Part shown: positions 34,904 to 44,383 of the stretch, one piece after another | Numbering within the stretch: the stretch's first letter is position 1 | Layout: each line of letters opens with the position of its first letter | Assembly (NCBI GenBank): GCA_051201675.1 | Contig: CP179212.1 | Location: 1,736,001-1,800,000, forward strand | From: HTCC2207 sp002685195 | Lineage (GTDB): Bacteria; Pseudomonadota; Gammaproteobacteria; Pseudomonadales; Porticoccaceae | Length of the DNA: 64,000 nucleotides | Direction: 5' to 3' | Position numbers and translations under genes: made by a program | Notes under the pieces: generated by a model | Told to the model about the DNA's origin: nothing | Database searches by the model: none | Seen by the model: only the letters and a program-made list of their open reading frames with translations

Positions 34904-36077
34904 ACAAGCTTTGAACAATATATTTACCATCGACTTTAATGATTTGACGATCACACTTCATCTCTTGAAAATCAACCTTTTGACCTTCAAACCCCTGCAC
35001 CACGCGGTTCCCTTGACTTCGCAAGATACGGACTTGATCTTGGCTTTCAGTATCTGCTGAAAAAGGCGAAAAAATACCATATCCCAAACTGGCCTCGCTC
35101 TGCCCTTGAATCATGAGCGACTTGAGATCAAAGGCAAACCCTGTGGCTGGTCGTGCGCGACCAAAAGCCTCTCCCACATGATCATAGCGACCACCATTGC
35201 CCAGTGCTTTTCCGTAACCTTCGACATAGCCAGCAAAAACGATTCCAGTGTGATAGCGATATCCTGGCATCTCACCTAAATCTAGGTACACAGTGACACC
35301 CTTCTCTATGATGGAATCAACAACAACCTCTAATTGATCGATGGCCTCATGTACCGCTATTGGAGCGCCAACAAGGGCTTTTCTCGCAGCACTTAACACT
35401 TCGACACTTCCCGTGAGGGTTGGCAGGACATTTAACCATTGTCCCAATTTCTCATCTTCGATATTGACCATTATCCAATCTTTTAATTCATCTCTTGCCT
35501 TGCGCTGTAAAAGCTCACAAAGCTGAGCCTCTAGGGCATCATCAAGCTCAGCCTGAACAAGCAAACCTCGGAGAATATCGACATGGCCCAAATCAAGATG
35601 AACCTCCATAACACCGGATGTTTTGAGCGTTTGAAGAAAAATCTCAATAACTTCTATATCCGCCGAAATGGATGCCTCTCCAAACAACTCAAGGCCAACC
35701 GATATAGGTGTCCGAGACTCTAGAGGACCTCTAGGGCGGGTGTGTAAAACTGTTCCTGCGTAGCAAAGACGGCTAGGCCCTTCGCGACGCAAACTATGTG
35801 CATCCATTCTAGCTGTTTGCGGAGTAATATCAGCACGAATGCCCATCATGCGCCCACTGAGCTGGTCAGTAACTCGAAAGGTCATCAAGTCAAGATCAGC
35901 ACCAGAACCACTAAGCAATGATTCCGTAAACTCCACCATTGGCGGTATGACTAAGTCATAGCCCCAATTGTGGTATAAATCGAGTATTTGGCGACGCAAA
36001 TGTTCAACCAAGTTAGCCTGTTCTGGCAGTACTTCGTCAATACCATCTGGCAATAACCATCGATCTACATTAGTCAC
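34899..36077 (-). CDS. hisZ: ATP phosphoribosyltransferase regulatory subunit
   Basis: A 392-residue HisRS-like protein without tRNA-charging function. It pairs with short-form HisG for the first step of histidine synthesis and carries the histidine feedback site. PDGIDEVLPEQA, the class-II motif 2-like stretch GIRADITPQTARMDAH, and RLCYAGTVLHTRP / ELFGEASISADIEVIEI match HisZ rather than HisS, and the anticodon-binding domain is absent. The start is GTG at 36077 with AGAGG five bases upstream. Presence of HisZ implies that a short HisG is encoded elsewhere. It stands between the DUF2065 gene and purA. Confidence 0.95.
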   Translation of the reverse strand: MTNVDRWLLPDGIDEVLPEQANLVEHLRRQILDLYHNWGYDLVIPPMVEFTESLLSGSGADLDLMTFRVTDQLSGRMMGIRADITPQTARMDAHSLRREGPSRLCYAGTVLHTRPRGPLESRTPISVGLELFGEASISADIEVIEIFLQTLKTSGVMEVHLDLGHVDILRGLLVQAELDDALEAQLCELLQRKARDELKDWIMVNIEDEKLGQWLNVLPTLTGSVEVLSAARKALVGAPIAVHEAIDQLEVVVDSIIEKGVTVYLDLGEMPGYRYHTGIVFAGYVEGYGKALGNGGRYDHVGEAFGRARPATGFAFDLKSLMIQGQSEASLGYGIFSPFSADTESQDQVRILRSQGNRVVQGFEGQKVDFQEMKCDRQIIKVDGKYIVQSLS

Positions 36078-36108
36078 AAGAACCTCTTAGTTTGTGTCAC
36101 TATTAAAG

Positions 36109-36294
36109 TTAACGCCATAGCCACAGCAACAACAAGCCGATTACCATGCTAAGCAAGCCTATCAAGCGCATAGATCTCTCATTGACTGTCGCGAGCACTT
36201 GCGCCATCTCCCGCCACCTGTTAGGCGCGGCAAAAGGCATAATCCCCTCAAAGATAAGCATTAGGGCTATAGCACGCCCAATATCTTCTAACAT
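36109..36294 (-). CDS. DUF2065 small membrane protein
   Basis: A 61-residue protein with two hydrophobic helices around a short charged turn (IALMLIFEGIMPFAAPNRWREM and LIGLLSMVIGLLLLWLW), matching the YjeT/DUF2065 family that is regularly found just after hflC. Function is not known. The frame extends to TTG at 36315, but ATG at 36294 has AGGA six bases upstream. A strong terminator lies 25 bp before this start. Confidence 0.85.
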   Translation of the reverse strand: MLEDIGRAIALMLIFEGIMPFAAPNRWREMAQVLATVNERSMRLIGLLSMVIGLLLLWLWR

Positions 36295-36318
36295 TTTTAG
36301 TCCTACCGCCCACAAAAA

Positions 36319-36338
36319 AAACCGGGTTTCCCCGGTTT
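36319..36338 (-). terminator. Strong rho-independent terminator after hflC
   Basis: AAACCGGG pairs perfectly with CCCGGTTT around a GAAA tetraloop and is followed on the minus strand by a run of eight T in total. It lies 77 bp after the hflC stop and only 25 bp before the DUF2065 start codon. On the plus strand the stem is followed by a poorer tail. Confidence 0.85.
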
Positions 36339-36415
36339 CAGAATTTTAGCAAAACCTCAGCCAATGTGGCAGAGATTTGTGAACTAAATAACCACTTCTA
36401 TTCGTCGGGGCCCAA

Positions 36416-37288
36416 CTACTGACCCTTTTGCTGGTTCAAATACTTGAAGAAATCACTATCTGGCTCAACTAGTAAAATATCGCCTTTGTTGGAGAACGAA
36501 GATTTATAAGCATTTAAACTACGCACAAAGGCGTAAAACTCAGGATCTTGCTCATAGGCTTCCGCGTAAATTCGAGCGGCGTCTGCATCGCCCTGTCCAC
36601 GCAATTCTTCAGCATCTCTGTAGGCATTAGCTAGTTCAATAGTTCTTTCACGATCCGCCGATGCACGAATTTTTTCAGCTTTCTCTTTGCCCGTTGAACG
36701 TAACTCTTGAGCTTCTTTATTCCGCTCAGCTGTCATTCGTCTATAGACTTGATTACTGACCTCTGGAGGAAGGTCAATTCTCTTTACTCGAACATCCACA
36801 ATTTCTACGCCAAGTTCTTGTAAAACAGTGTCGTTAAGAGAATCAGTGATATTTTTCATCAACGCATCACGCTCTCCAGACACCACCTCTTGTAACGTTA
36901 GCGTACCAAACTGATCACGTAACCCAGCATTTATACGATTTGCGAGACGACTTTCTGCAGTTCTCTCCGAACCCCCAGTAGCTTTGTAGTAGGTTTCAAC
37001 GTCGGAGATTCTCCACTTTGCGTACGAATCTACTATTAATCGCTTATTCTCGACAGTAAAGAAACTTGCTGGTTGCGCATCTACTGTTAATATTCGTGCA
37101 TCAAAGCGTCGTATATTGTCAATAAATGGCGTCTTCATGTGTAACCCAGGTTTAATATCAGCCTGGATCATCTCACCAAACCGCAGAGCAACTCCTCGCT
37201 CGACCTCACTAATCACATACAGCGCATTACTCGCCACAACAATCAAAAGAATCAGAATGGTGGCAATTGGTTTTGATAGATTTTTCAT
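36416..37288 (-). CDS. hflC: Protease modulator HflC
   Basis: A 290-residue SPFH/prohibitin-family membrane protein with one N-terminal membrane anchor (ATILILLIVVASNALYVI), then the SPFH domain (ERGVALRFGEMIQADIKPGLHMK) and a long coiled-coil with alternating charge (AERNKEAQELRSTGKEKAEKIRASADRERT). With HflK it forms the large periplasmic cage around FtsH and limits its proteolysis of membrane proteins. ATG overlaps the hflK stop by four bases. Confidence 0.96.
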   Translation of the reverse strand: MKNLSKPIATILILLIVVASNALYVISEVERGVALRFGEMIQADIKPGLHMKTPFIDNIRRFDARILTVDAQPASFFTVENKRLIVDSYAKWRISDVETYYKATGGSERTAESRLANRINAGLRDQFGTLTLQEVVSGERDALMKNITDSLNDTVLQELGVEIVDVRVKRIDLPPEVSNQVYRRMTAERNKEAQELRSTGKEKAEKIRASADRERTIELANAYRDAEELRGQGDADAARIYAEAYEQDPEFYAFVRSLNAYKSSFSNKGDILLVEPDSDFFKYLNQQKGQ

Positions 37289-38430
37289 CGGCGTCTCTCC
37301 GATTGAGTCTGATTACTGCTGCGCTGGAGCTTTTCTATAACTTCATTAGCAATTCGATCAATCAGCTGATTGTTAGTTTCATTACTGCGATTAGATTGGC
37401 TCCCGCCTTGCTGCATCAATTTATCTAATGGGAGGTAAAGCATATTATTGCCCCCTTCTGTATCCAATAACACTTTAGTACTATCCGTCATCACCTGCTC
37501 AATAGCATCAATGTAGAGACGCTCGCGAGTTACTCCTGGCGCTTTTTGGTATTCCCTAAGCAATGCAGAGAAGCGATTCGCCTCACCGGTGGACTTAGAG
37601 ACTACTTGGGACAGATAAGCTTGTGCTTCTTCACGTAACCGTTGAGCCTCACCACGCGCTTCAGGAATGACTCCGTTTGAGTAGGCCTGAGCCTCATTAA
37701 CTAACCGCTCTAGATCTTCTCTGGCCTCAATAACATCATCGTACGCAGCTTTTACTTGGTTTGGCGGCCTTGCGTCTTCAATGTTAATTTTCACGATGTT
37801 TATCCCACTGGAGTATAGATCCAGTAAATCTTGGAGCTTTGTAGTCATTCCATCTGCAACCTCCGTTCGCTGGTCCGATATAACGCCATCAAGTCCAGTG
37901 CTACCCACTACATGGCGTAACGCACTATCTGTTGCTTGCTTGAGTGTCGTTTCGGGCGATCTGATACTCAAGACAAAGTCTTTGGCACTCGCTATGTTGT
38001 ACTGGACTGCCAAAGCAACCTCTACGATATTTTCATCCTGAGTCAACATCAATCCGCGTGTTGAATACTGACGCTCTTCAGTTACGCCTACTGTGTAGAC
38101 TTTATCTATCAAAGGAGGATTCCACTTTAAACCAGAATCTTCAATAGTTTCACTGTACTCACCAAGTCTCAGCACAACAGCATTTTCTTTCTCATCAACC
38201 TGATAGAATCCTAAAAACGCCCAAACTAAAACCAATCCGACAATGACCATCGGCACGAGACTTTTAAGGTTTCCACCTCCAGAACTACCCGAACTAGAGC
38301 CTCCTCCGCCACCAAAGATACCTAACTTTTCTTTAAGCTTCTTCAAAGCTTCATCAATATCTGGCGGCCCCTGATCATTTCGGTTACCACCCCAAGGGTC
38401 TTTTCCTCCACCCGGCTCATTCCAAGCCAT
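37285..38430 (-). CDS. hflK: Protease modulator HflK
   Basis: The partner of HflC in the FtsH-regulating complex; 381 residues. The N-terminal cytoplasmic tail MAWNEPGGGKDPWGG with poly-Gly/Ser is typical, followed by a membrane helix (SLVPMVIVGLVLVWAFLGFY), the SPFH domain and a coiled-coil (EAQRLREEAQAYLSQVVSKSTG). The frame is open to 38448, but ATG at 38430 follows GGAG by six bases and matches the family N-terminus. It lies 86 bp after hflX. Confidence 0.96.
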   Translation of the reverse strand: MAWNEPGGGKDPWGGNRNDQGPPDIDEALKKLKEKLGIFGGGGGSSSGSSGGGNLKSLVPMVIVGLVLVWAFLGFYQVDEKENAVVLRLGEYSETIEDSGLKWNPPLIDKVYTVGVTEERQYSTRGLMLTQDENIVEVALAVQYNIASAKDFVLSIRSPETTLKQATDSALRHVVGSTGLDGVISDQRTEVADGMTTKLQDLLDLYSSGINIVKINIEDARPPNQVKAAYDDVIEAREDLERLVNEAQAYSNGVIPEARGEAQRLREEAQAYLSQVVSKSTGEANRFSALLREYQKAPGVTRERLYIDAIEQVMTDSTKVLLDTEGGNNMLYLPLDKLMQQGGSQSNRSNETNNQLIDRIANEVIEKLQRSSNQTQSERRR

Positions 38431-38516
38431 AGTAATCTCCAGTTTCAATTAGTGTCTTTCATAGACAGATTTAAACGATGTTTTTGTACAAACACCTCTA
38501 CTTTACCACTACCTTC

Positions 38517-39812
38517 TTATAATGTGACCAAATCTTGCAATTTCAAGTTCACATTCTTCAAAATGCGGAAAAAATCACCTTCCGGCAACTTAATTTCCAA
38601 CTCTATCACGCCCTGATCATCAATCTTCTCTGAAACAATCGCTTTGTGACTATATAAAGCTGCTCTCAAGGCACCATGAGAGGGCTGTAGCCGCAAGTGC
38701 TTGTGTATCGTTTCTGTAGGTAACTTTTCAACAACCGCCGCTAGCAGCGCCTCCAGGCCCTCCCCTTGCAGCGCTGACACCCAAACAGCCGTCGGCTCTC
38801 CATCTGAATTACGTTCGACTCTTGGCTTTGGCTCATCTAAAAGATCAACCTTGTTATAGACCATGAGAGTTGGCAACTCGTAAGCGTCAATCTCTTTAAG
38901 TACCTCATCTACACGCACTATATTAGTCGCTCGATCTTCAGCACTAGCATCTACAACATGCAACAGTAAGTCCGCAGAGGCCGCCTCTTCAAGAGTAGCT
39001 CTGAATGCATCGACCAAACGGTGGGGTAGGTGACTAATAAACCCTACCGTATCAGCAAATATAACCGACCCGAGGTCATGCACCTCGACCCGACGCATAG
39101 TAGGGTCTAAAGTCGCAAAGAGTTGATCGGCAACAAATACATCAGCCTCGGTAACCGCGTTAAACAGAGTGGATTTGCCTGCGTTGGTATACCCTACCAA
39201 TGACACGGTGGGAGTTTCAGATCGTTTTCTACTCCGACGCCCTTGATCCCTCTGCTTGCGAACCTTTTCCAATCGCTTTTCAATGGATTTAATACGATCT
39301 CTAACCATGCGCCGATCAGACTCAAGTTGAGTCTCGCCTGGTCCTCGCATACCTATTCCGCCTTTCTGGCGCTCAAGGTGCGTCCAACCTCGAACTAACC
39401 GGGAGGACAAATGCTGTAATTGGGCCAATTCCACCTGCAGCTTTCCCTCATGAGTACGAGCTCGCTGAGCAAAAATATCAAGAATCAACCCAGTTCTATC
39501 AAGGACTCTACACTGTAACTCGGCTTCAATATTCCGCTCCTGACTGGGGGACAAATTATGGTTGAATATGACCAGCTCTGCCCCAGTGCGTTGCACTGTA
39601 GCCTTAATCTCATCTAGCTTGCCACTGCCAACAAAAAACTTGGCACTGGGGGACTGGCGCGAACCTGTGATGAACTCTACAGGGTCGCCTCCAGCGGCAA
39701 TAACCAGTTCCTCAAACTCTCTCGGATCTTCGGGTTCGGACTCGCTATTAAGTTTGATGTGCACCAGAACCGCTGTTTCGCCTGACTCTGGTCGCTCAAA
39801 AAATAAAGCCAC
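38517..39812 (-). CDS. hflX: GTPase HflX
   Basis: A 431-residue ribosome-associated GTPase that in E. coli splits stalled ribosomes under stress. The N-terminal domain ends with the HflX glycine-rich region GGIGMRGPGETQLESDRR; the G domain has G1 GYTNAGKSTLFNAVT, G3 DTVGF and G4 NKVD. The start is GTG at 39812, three bases after the hfq stop, so translation is probably coupled to hfq. Confidence 0.96.
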   Translation of the reverse strand: MALFFERPESGETAVLVHIKLNSESEPEDPREFEELVIAAGGDPVEFITGSRQSPSAKFFVGSGKLDEIKATVQRTGAELVIFNHNLSPSQERNIEAELQCRVLDRTGLILDIFAQRARTHEGKLQVELAQLQHLSSRLVRGWTHLERQKGGIGMRGPGETQLESDRRMVRDRIKSIEKRLEKVRKQRDQGRRSRKRSETPTVSLVGYTNAGKSTLFNAVTEADVFVADQLFATLDPTMRRVEVHDLGSVIFADTVGFISHLPHRLVDAFRATLEEAASADLLLHVVDASAEDRATNIVRVDEVLKEIDAYELPTLMVYNKVDLLDEPKPRVERNSDGEPTAVWVSALQGEGLEALLAAVVEKLPTETIHKHLRLQPSHGALRAALYSHKAIVSEKIDDQGVIELEIKLPEGDFFRILKNVNLKLQDLVTL

Positions 39813-39815
39813 AGC

Positions 39816-40094
39816 TTAGTAGTTTTCACCGCCGTAGTTGCCCGAATCATCATTAGATTCATTTTGTTCGCTACCACTGGATGGCAGGCGCACAGCTCGA
39901 GAAGGCACCACTGTAGAAATAGCATGTTTGTATACCATTTGACTAACAGTGTTCTTCAGTAGAACCACAAATTGATCGAATGACTCGACATGGCCTTGAA
40001 GCTTGATGCCATTAACAAGAAATATAGATACTGGAATTCTCTCTTTTCTTAAGGCATTAAGAAAAGGATCTTGTAAGTTATGCCCTTTTGACAT
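39816..40094 (-). CDS. hfq: RNA chaperone Hfq
   Basis: A 92-residue Sm-like protein forming a hexameric ring that pairs small RNAs with mRNAs. Sm1 contains the proximal-site segment QDPFLNALRKERIPVSIFLVNGIKLQGHVESFDQ; Sm2 contains YKHAISTVVPSR with the KH pair. The C-terminal tail is short, acidic and Asn/Gly-rich, as in many marine gammas. AAGGAG lies at good distance before ATG. It stands between miaA and hflX as in E. coli. Confidence 0.98.
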   Translation of the reverse strand: MSKGHNLQDPFLNALRKERIPVSIFLVNGIKLQGHVESFDQFVVLLKNTVSQMVYKHAISTVVPSRAVRLPSSGSEQNESNDDSGNYGGENY

Positions 40095-40194
40095 GAGTAC
40101 TTCTCCTTATTGAATATTCAATATACGCTGCAAGCTCGCAGCAAAAATAGCGGGATTGCGATCCGCTCTAGGACATAGATTCCCTGTCCTCTTG

Positions 40195-41166
40195 TTACAA
40201 TATGGGGACGCCTTCGAGTATTTTCAAGCACTGTTTACATAAATTTTGAGAACTTAAAAATTGTTTGCCGTTATCTATATATACCTGATGTGCGTCAGAC
40301 CACTTTCGCAGCCAAGTTATCTGCCTCTTGGCCAATTGCCGACTGGACGTAATCGCGCTTTCTACAGAATGATCCAAACTGAGATCTCCATCAAAATATT
40401 GCCAGAGTTGTCGGTAGCCCGCTGAGCGCAAAGCGGGTAGATCTGGGTGAAGATCTTTACGTTGATAAAGCGCTCTTACCTCTAATTCGAAACCCTGCGC
40501 CATCATTTGGTGGAACCGATCCTCAATACGTTGATGTAGCAAAGCCCGACTATTAGCAAATAACGCTATTTGAACAATTTCATAGTCGCTCTCTATACCA
40601 TTATCCCCAGATCTGGCCTGTAAGTTCGACATAGCCTCCCCAGTCAACTGATATACCTCCAGTGCTCGCTGAATACGTTGCGAGTGATTCGGGTGGAGCC
40701 GTGCTGCAGTTTCAGGATCAACTTGACATAGTTCATCATACAAACTTGGCCAACCTGCTATATCTGCACGTTGTTGGATCTCTTTTCTTACATTTTGGTC
40801 TGCTTCTGGGAGGTCCGAAAGTCCTTCAAGCAACTTTTTAAAGTAAAGCATAGAGCCACCTACTAACAGGGGTACTTTTCCAGACGCCGTGATCTCGGTC
40901 ATCTCAATGCGAGCATCATTAATAAAATCAGCAACACTATATGACTCAGCGGGGTCGCGTATATCGATGAGTCTATGTGGATGTCTAGAGAGGGTTTGCG
41001 CATCAGGCTTTGCGCTGCCAACGTTTAGTTGTCGGTATATCTGTGCGGAGTCCACACTAATAATCTCTACAGGGAGATGCTTTCGCAGGGCAATGGCTAA
41101 ATCTGTTTTACCTGAGGCGGTGGGGCCCATTAAGAAGATGGCTGCAGGTAGCTTTGGAGTGCCCAT
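40195..41166 (-). CDS. miaA: tRNA dimethylallyltransferase
   Basis: Adds the dimethylallyl group to A37 of tRNAs reading UNN codons; 323 residues. P-loop GPTASGKTDLA, then SVDSAQIYRQLNVGSAKP and LVGGSMLYFKKLLEGLSDLP; near the C-terminus KRQITWLRKW is typical. ATG at 41166 is used; TTG at 41172 would add two residues. It follows mutL by 11 bp and precedes hfq by 100 bp, the classical mutL-miaA-hfq order. Confidence 0.96.
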   Translation of the reverse strand: MGTPKLPAAIFLMGPTASGKTDLAIALRKHLPVEIISVDSAQIYRQLNVGSAKPDAQTLSRHPHRLIDIRDPAESYSVADFINDARIEMTEITASGKVPLLVGGSMLYFKKLLEGLSDLPEADQNVRKEIQQRADIAGWPSLYDELCQVDPETAARLHPNHSQRIQRALEVYQLTGEAMSNLQARSGDNGIESDYEIVQIALFANSRALLHQRIEDRFHQMMAQGFELEVRALYQRKDLHPDLPALRSAGYRQLWQYFDGDLSLDHSVESAITSSRQLAKRQITWLRKWSDAHQVYIDNGKQFLSSQNLCKQCLKILEGVPIL

Positions 41167-41177
41167 TACCAATAAAC

Positions 41178-42977
41178 CTAGCGACCACGTAGGAACAGTT
41201 TATCTAGCTCCTCCACAGTCAACTGAGACCAGGTTGGGCGGCCATGATTACACTGACCACTTCTCTCAGTAACCTCCATATCTCTGAGCAGCGCATTCAT
41301 TTCAGGTATTGTCAGTTTTCGATTTGCTCGCACTGACCCATGACAGGCCATAGTCGATAAGATCTCATTGATATGATTTTTGATCCGCTCTGAACTGCCA
41401 TGTTGTAGAAGATCAGACAGTACATCTCTCAACAATCTCTCGACCTCAGAACCCCGAAGTATTGCTGGTATCTGTCGAACAATAATACTTTCACCACCGG
41501 CGCGTTCTACCGCAAAACCAAGCTTACTAAAGACAGACTGATGAGTATCTACCGCATCCGCCTCACGCTGACTAACTGCCAAATTCTCTGGAACCAGTAA
41601 TGGTTGTGCAACCAAACCTTGCTCATCAAATGCATTTTTCATACGTTCGTAAGTAATCCGCTCATGGGCCGCATGCATATCAATAATAATCAAACCATGA
41701 CTGTTTTCAGCGAGAATAAAAATGCCTTTTAGCTGCGCGATAGCAAACCCTAACGGCGGGATCTCGCCATCATTGTTTTCGCCTTCCTGCAGCTGGGATG
41801 AATAAAGATTTTGATAACTGCTCATAGGGGCTTTTACGCTGTTCGATTGCAGCGATGGCCAAGATGATGAATAACGATTTGGAGAATTCCCTACGAGCGG
41901 TAAAGGTTTTTGATCTGAAAAATTTAGGCTATGGTCAGCAATTTCCTCACCCTCACTAACGCGTATATGATCCTGTGGGCGGTCAGTAGCCAAAGCCTTT
42001 TGTAAAGTACTGGAAACGAAACTATGGACGCTACCCCCCTCTCGGAACCTCACCTCATGCTTAGTAGGGTGCACATTAACATCCACATCCCCAGGCTCAA
42101 TTTCCAAAAACAATACATACGCCGGATGACGACCGTGATAGAGAACATCTTGATAAGCTTGTCGTATAGCATGAGAGACGATCTTATCTTTAATAGAGCG
42201 TCCATTAACGAAAAAGTACTGCAGGTCTGCCTGACTACGCGAAAAAGTGGGCAACCCTATCCAGCCCCACAAACGAATTCCGGTACGATTATTGTCTACA
42301 AAAAGAGCTTGCTCCATAAATACCGGGCCGCATATGTCTGCTACTCTCTTTTCTTGCTCCAATTGGCTATTTGCAGAACGAAGATTGAACTGAATTTTTT
42401 GATTATGTTTTAGGCTAAAAGCAACGTCCATCCGGCTCAATGCTAATCTTTTGAGTCCATCACCGATTCGCTTGTACTCGGTATTTTCAGTGCGTAAAAA
42501 TTTTCGGCGAGCTGGCGTATTAAAAAATAGATCACGTACTTCTACACTTGTACCAACCGGATGAGGTGCAGGCTCCAGCTCAACCTCCATATCCCGTCCT
42601 TCAGAGACTGCTTTCCAGCCAACGCTACCACCAGAATTTGAAGTAAGTGCTAAACGCGAGACTGATGCGATACTTGCCAGCGCCTCACCTCTAAACCCTA
42701 AAGTTGATACCGCTTCAAGATCCTCAAGATCTGAAATTTTGCTAGTTGCATGGCGGCTGAGGGCCAATGGCAATTCACCCTCGGCGATTCCACAGCCATT
42801 GTCTCGGACTTTAATTAATTTACTCCCGCCTTGCTCAACCTCAACCTCGATGTGACTGGCACCTGCATCTAAACTGTTTTCACACAATTCCTTGAGTACT
42901 GAGGACGGTCGCTCAACCACCTCCCCCGCTGCAATTTGATTGGCCAACTGCGGGCTTAGTATCTGAATACTAGGCAT
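41178..42977 (-). CDS. mutL: DNA mismatch repair protein MutL, with endonuclease-type C-terminus
   Basis: A 599-residue GHKL-ATPase that couples MutS mismatch recognition to strand processing. The N-terminus is MPSIQILSPQLANQIAAGEV; ELCENSLDAGA, RDNGCGI and STLGFRGEALASIASVS are the ATPase motifs. In the C-terminal domain DMHAAHERITYE (433-444) fits the metal-dependent nicking motif DxHAxxExxxxE, and GQCNHGRPT resembles its partner motif; both are absent in E. coli MutL, which relies on MutH. The frame extends to 42998, but ATG at 42977 matches the family start with AAGG upstream. Confidence 0.96.
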   Translation of the reverse strand: MPSIQILSPQLANQIAAGEVVERPSSVLKELCENSLDAGASHIEVEVEQGGSKLIKVRDNGCGIAEGELPLALSRHATSKISDLEDLEAVSTLGFRGEALASIASVSRLALTSNSGGSVGWKAVSEGRDMEVELEPAPHPVGTSVEVRDLFFNTPARRKFLRTENTEYKRIGDGLKRLALSRMDVAFSLKHNQKIQFNLRSANSQLEQEKRVADICGPVFMEQALFVDNNRTGIRLWGWIGLPTFSRSQADLQYFFVNGRSIKDKIVSHAIRQAYQDVLYHGRHPAYVLFLEIEPGDVDVNVHPTKHEVRFREGGSVHSFVSSTLQKALATDRPQDHIRVSEGEEIADHSLNFSDQKPLPLVGNSPNRYSSSWPSLQSNSVKAPMSSYQNLYSSQLQEGENNDGEIPPLGFAIAQLKGIFILAENSHGLIIIDMHAAHERITYERMKNAFDEQGLVAQPLLVPENLAVSQREADAVDTHQSVFSKLGFAVERAGGESIIVRQIPAILRGSEVERLLRDVLSDLLQHGSSERIKNHINEILSTMACHGSVRANRKLTIPEMNALLRDMEVTERSGQCNHGRPTWSQLTVEELDKLFLRGR

Positions 42978-43018
42978 AAGGACTAACCTTTGAAGCACTG
43001 TTAAACAACTGATACACC

Positions 43019-44365
43019 TTAACTAGGGGGAATGGATATTTTCTGACCAACACGAATCGAACTAGACGAGAGATTATTGTACCGCAATATTTTGCTTACT
43101 GAGGTTTTATGACGCTGAGCAATCTCTGAAAGAGTATCACCTCGAGCTATTACATAGGTTTTAATCAATTCTTTCGATGATTTTGCCAATAATGTACCTA
43201 CTGGGGGCCTCTCCATATAAAAGCTAAAAAGCCCGTCATAGACCGCTTGTGCCATTTTTTGTTGGTAAATAGCGCTACTTAACTGTTTCGCTTCTTTAGG
43301 GTTAGAAATAAAGCCTGTTTCAATCAACAACGAGGGAATATCCGGAGACTTTAATACCAAAAATCCAGCTTGCTCGACTTTTTTCTTATGTAACCGGGCC
43401 ACAGTACCCATATTTCTCAAAACATAACGTCCAGCATCTAAACTACTGCGAAGCGTCTCATTCATAGACAAATCAAGCAGTACTCCGGCGAGAACATCAT
43501 CCTTATCATCAAGACTAAGAGCGCTTGCTCCACCAATTAAGTCTGCTCTGTTGGCTGAGGAGGCCAAATATCTTGCCGCCTCACTCGTCGCACCTTTGGT
43601 CGATAGAGCATATACCGAGGCCCCATAAGCACGGGGGTCATCGAAACCATCAGCATGAATAGAGATAAAGAAATCAGCCTTTTTTTCGCGGGCAATGCGG
43701 GTACGCTTGCGCAGCCCTACATAGTAATCTCCGGTACGCACCAATACTCCTTCAAAGTATGGATTCTGATCAAATAGCTTTTCAATTTTTCGGGCAATTT
43801 GAAGAACAACGCGCTTTTCTCGTAATCTATTGGGCCCCGAAGCGCCGGGGTCTTCACCTCCGTGGCCAGCGTCGATCGCGATAACTATTTTACGATCATT
43901 TCGCTTGAGCATCTTTGCAACAGTTTTGCTTACCTGTTGCTTTTTGTCATAAAGATCAACTACAAGCCTATCACCAGATTTCTCATTCGCTTCAAGTGCA
44001 AAACTTTTAGGACTAACGCTACCCTTGAGATCTAAAACAACGCGTAAATCGTTGCTATTTCTGACCGCGTGCCGAATCTTCAATATAGAGGTTTTACTTA
44101 AATCAAGCTGCTTAATATTCGCCTTAAATTTGGCATCGCTGATATCAATAACTAATCGATCTGGGTTCTGGAGAGTAATAAGCTGATGTTTCACCTGCCC
44201 ACTCAAATCTATAACAAGTCGAGTTTTCTCGGGTGATCGCCACACGCGCAATGAATCGATATCTGAGCCAATCGCCGAGATAGGCACCAAGACTAGGGCG
44301 ATAACAAAAAGTCCGCTAAAGGCTATGTTCAATTTTTTATAGATCCAGAGACAGTTTAAATTCAC
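43019..44365 (-). CDS. amiB: N-acetylmuramoyl-L-alanine amidase with AMIN and LysM domains
   Basis: A periplasmic cell-wall hydrolase that cleaves the amide between MurNAc and the peptide stem during septum splitting; 448 residues. Signal-like N-terminus (LNIAFSGLFVIALVLVPISAIG), AMIN domain (SLRVWRSPEKTRLVIDLSG), an Amidase_3 catalytic domain with zinc ligands in IAIDAGHGGEDPGA and SIHADGF and the catalytic Glu in LIETGFISN, then one LysM at the C-terminus (YVIARGDTLSEIAQRH). The start is GTG at 44365 with GAAGG five bases upstream. EnvC/NlpD-type activation is known for this family. It follows tsaE by 18 bp. Confidence 0.95.
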   Translation of the reverse strand: MNLNCLWIYKKLNIAFSGLFVIALVLVPISAIGSDIDSLRVWRSPEKTRLVIDLSGQVKHQLITLQNPDRLVIDISDAKFKANIKQLDLSKTSILKIRHAVRNSNDLRVVLDLKGSVSPKSFALEANEKSGDRLVVDLYDKKQQVSKTVAKMLKRNDRKIVIAIDAGHGGEDPGASGPNRLREKRVVLQIARKIEKLFDQNPYFEGVLVRTGDYYVGLRKRTRIAREKKADFFISIHADGFDDPRAYGASVYALSTKGATSEAARYLASSANRADLIGGASALSLDDKDDVLAGVLLDLSMNETLRSSLDAGRYVLRNMGTVARLHKKKVEQAGFLVLKSPDIPSLLIETGFISNPKEAKQLSSAIYQQKMAQAVYDGLFSFYMERPPVGTLLAKSSKELIKTYVIARGDTLSEIAQRHKTSVSKILRYNNLSSSSIRVGQKISIPPS

Positions 44366-44383
44366 AGAAACCTTCTTTATTTC

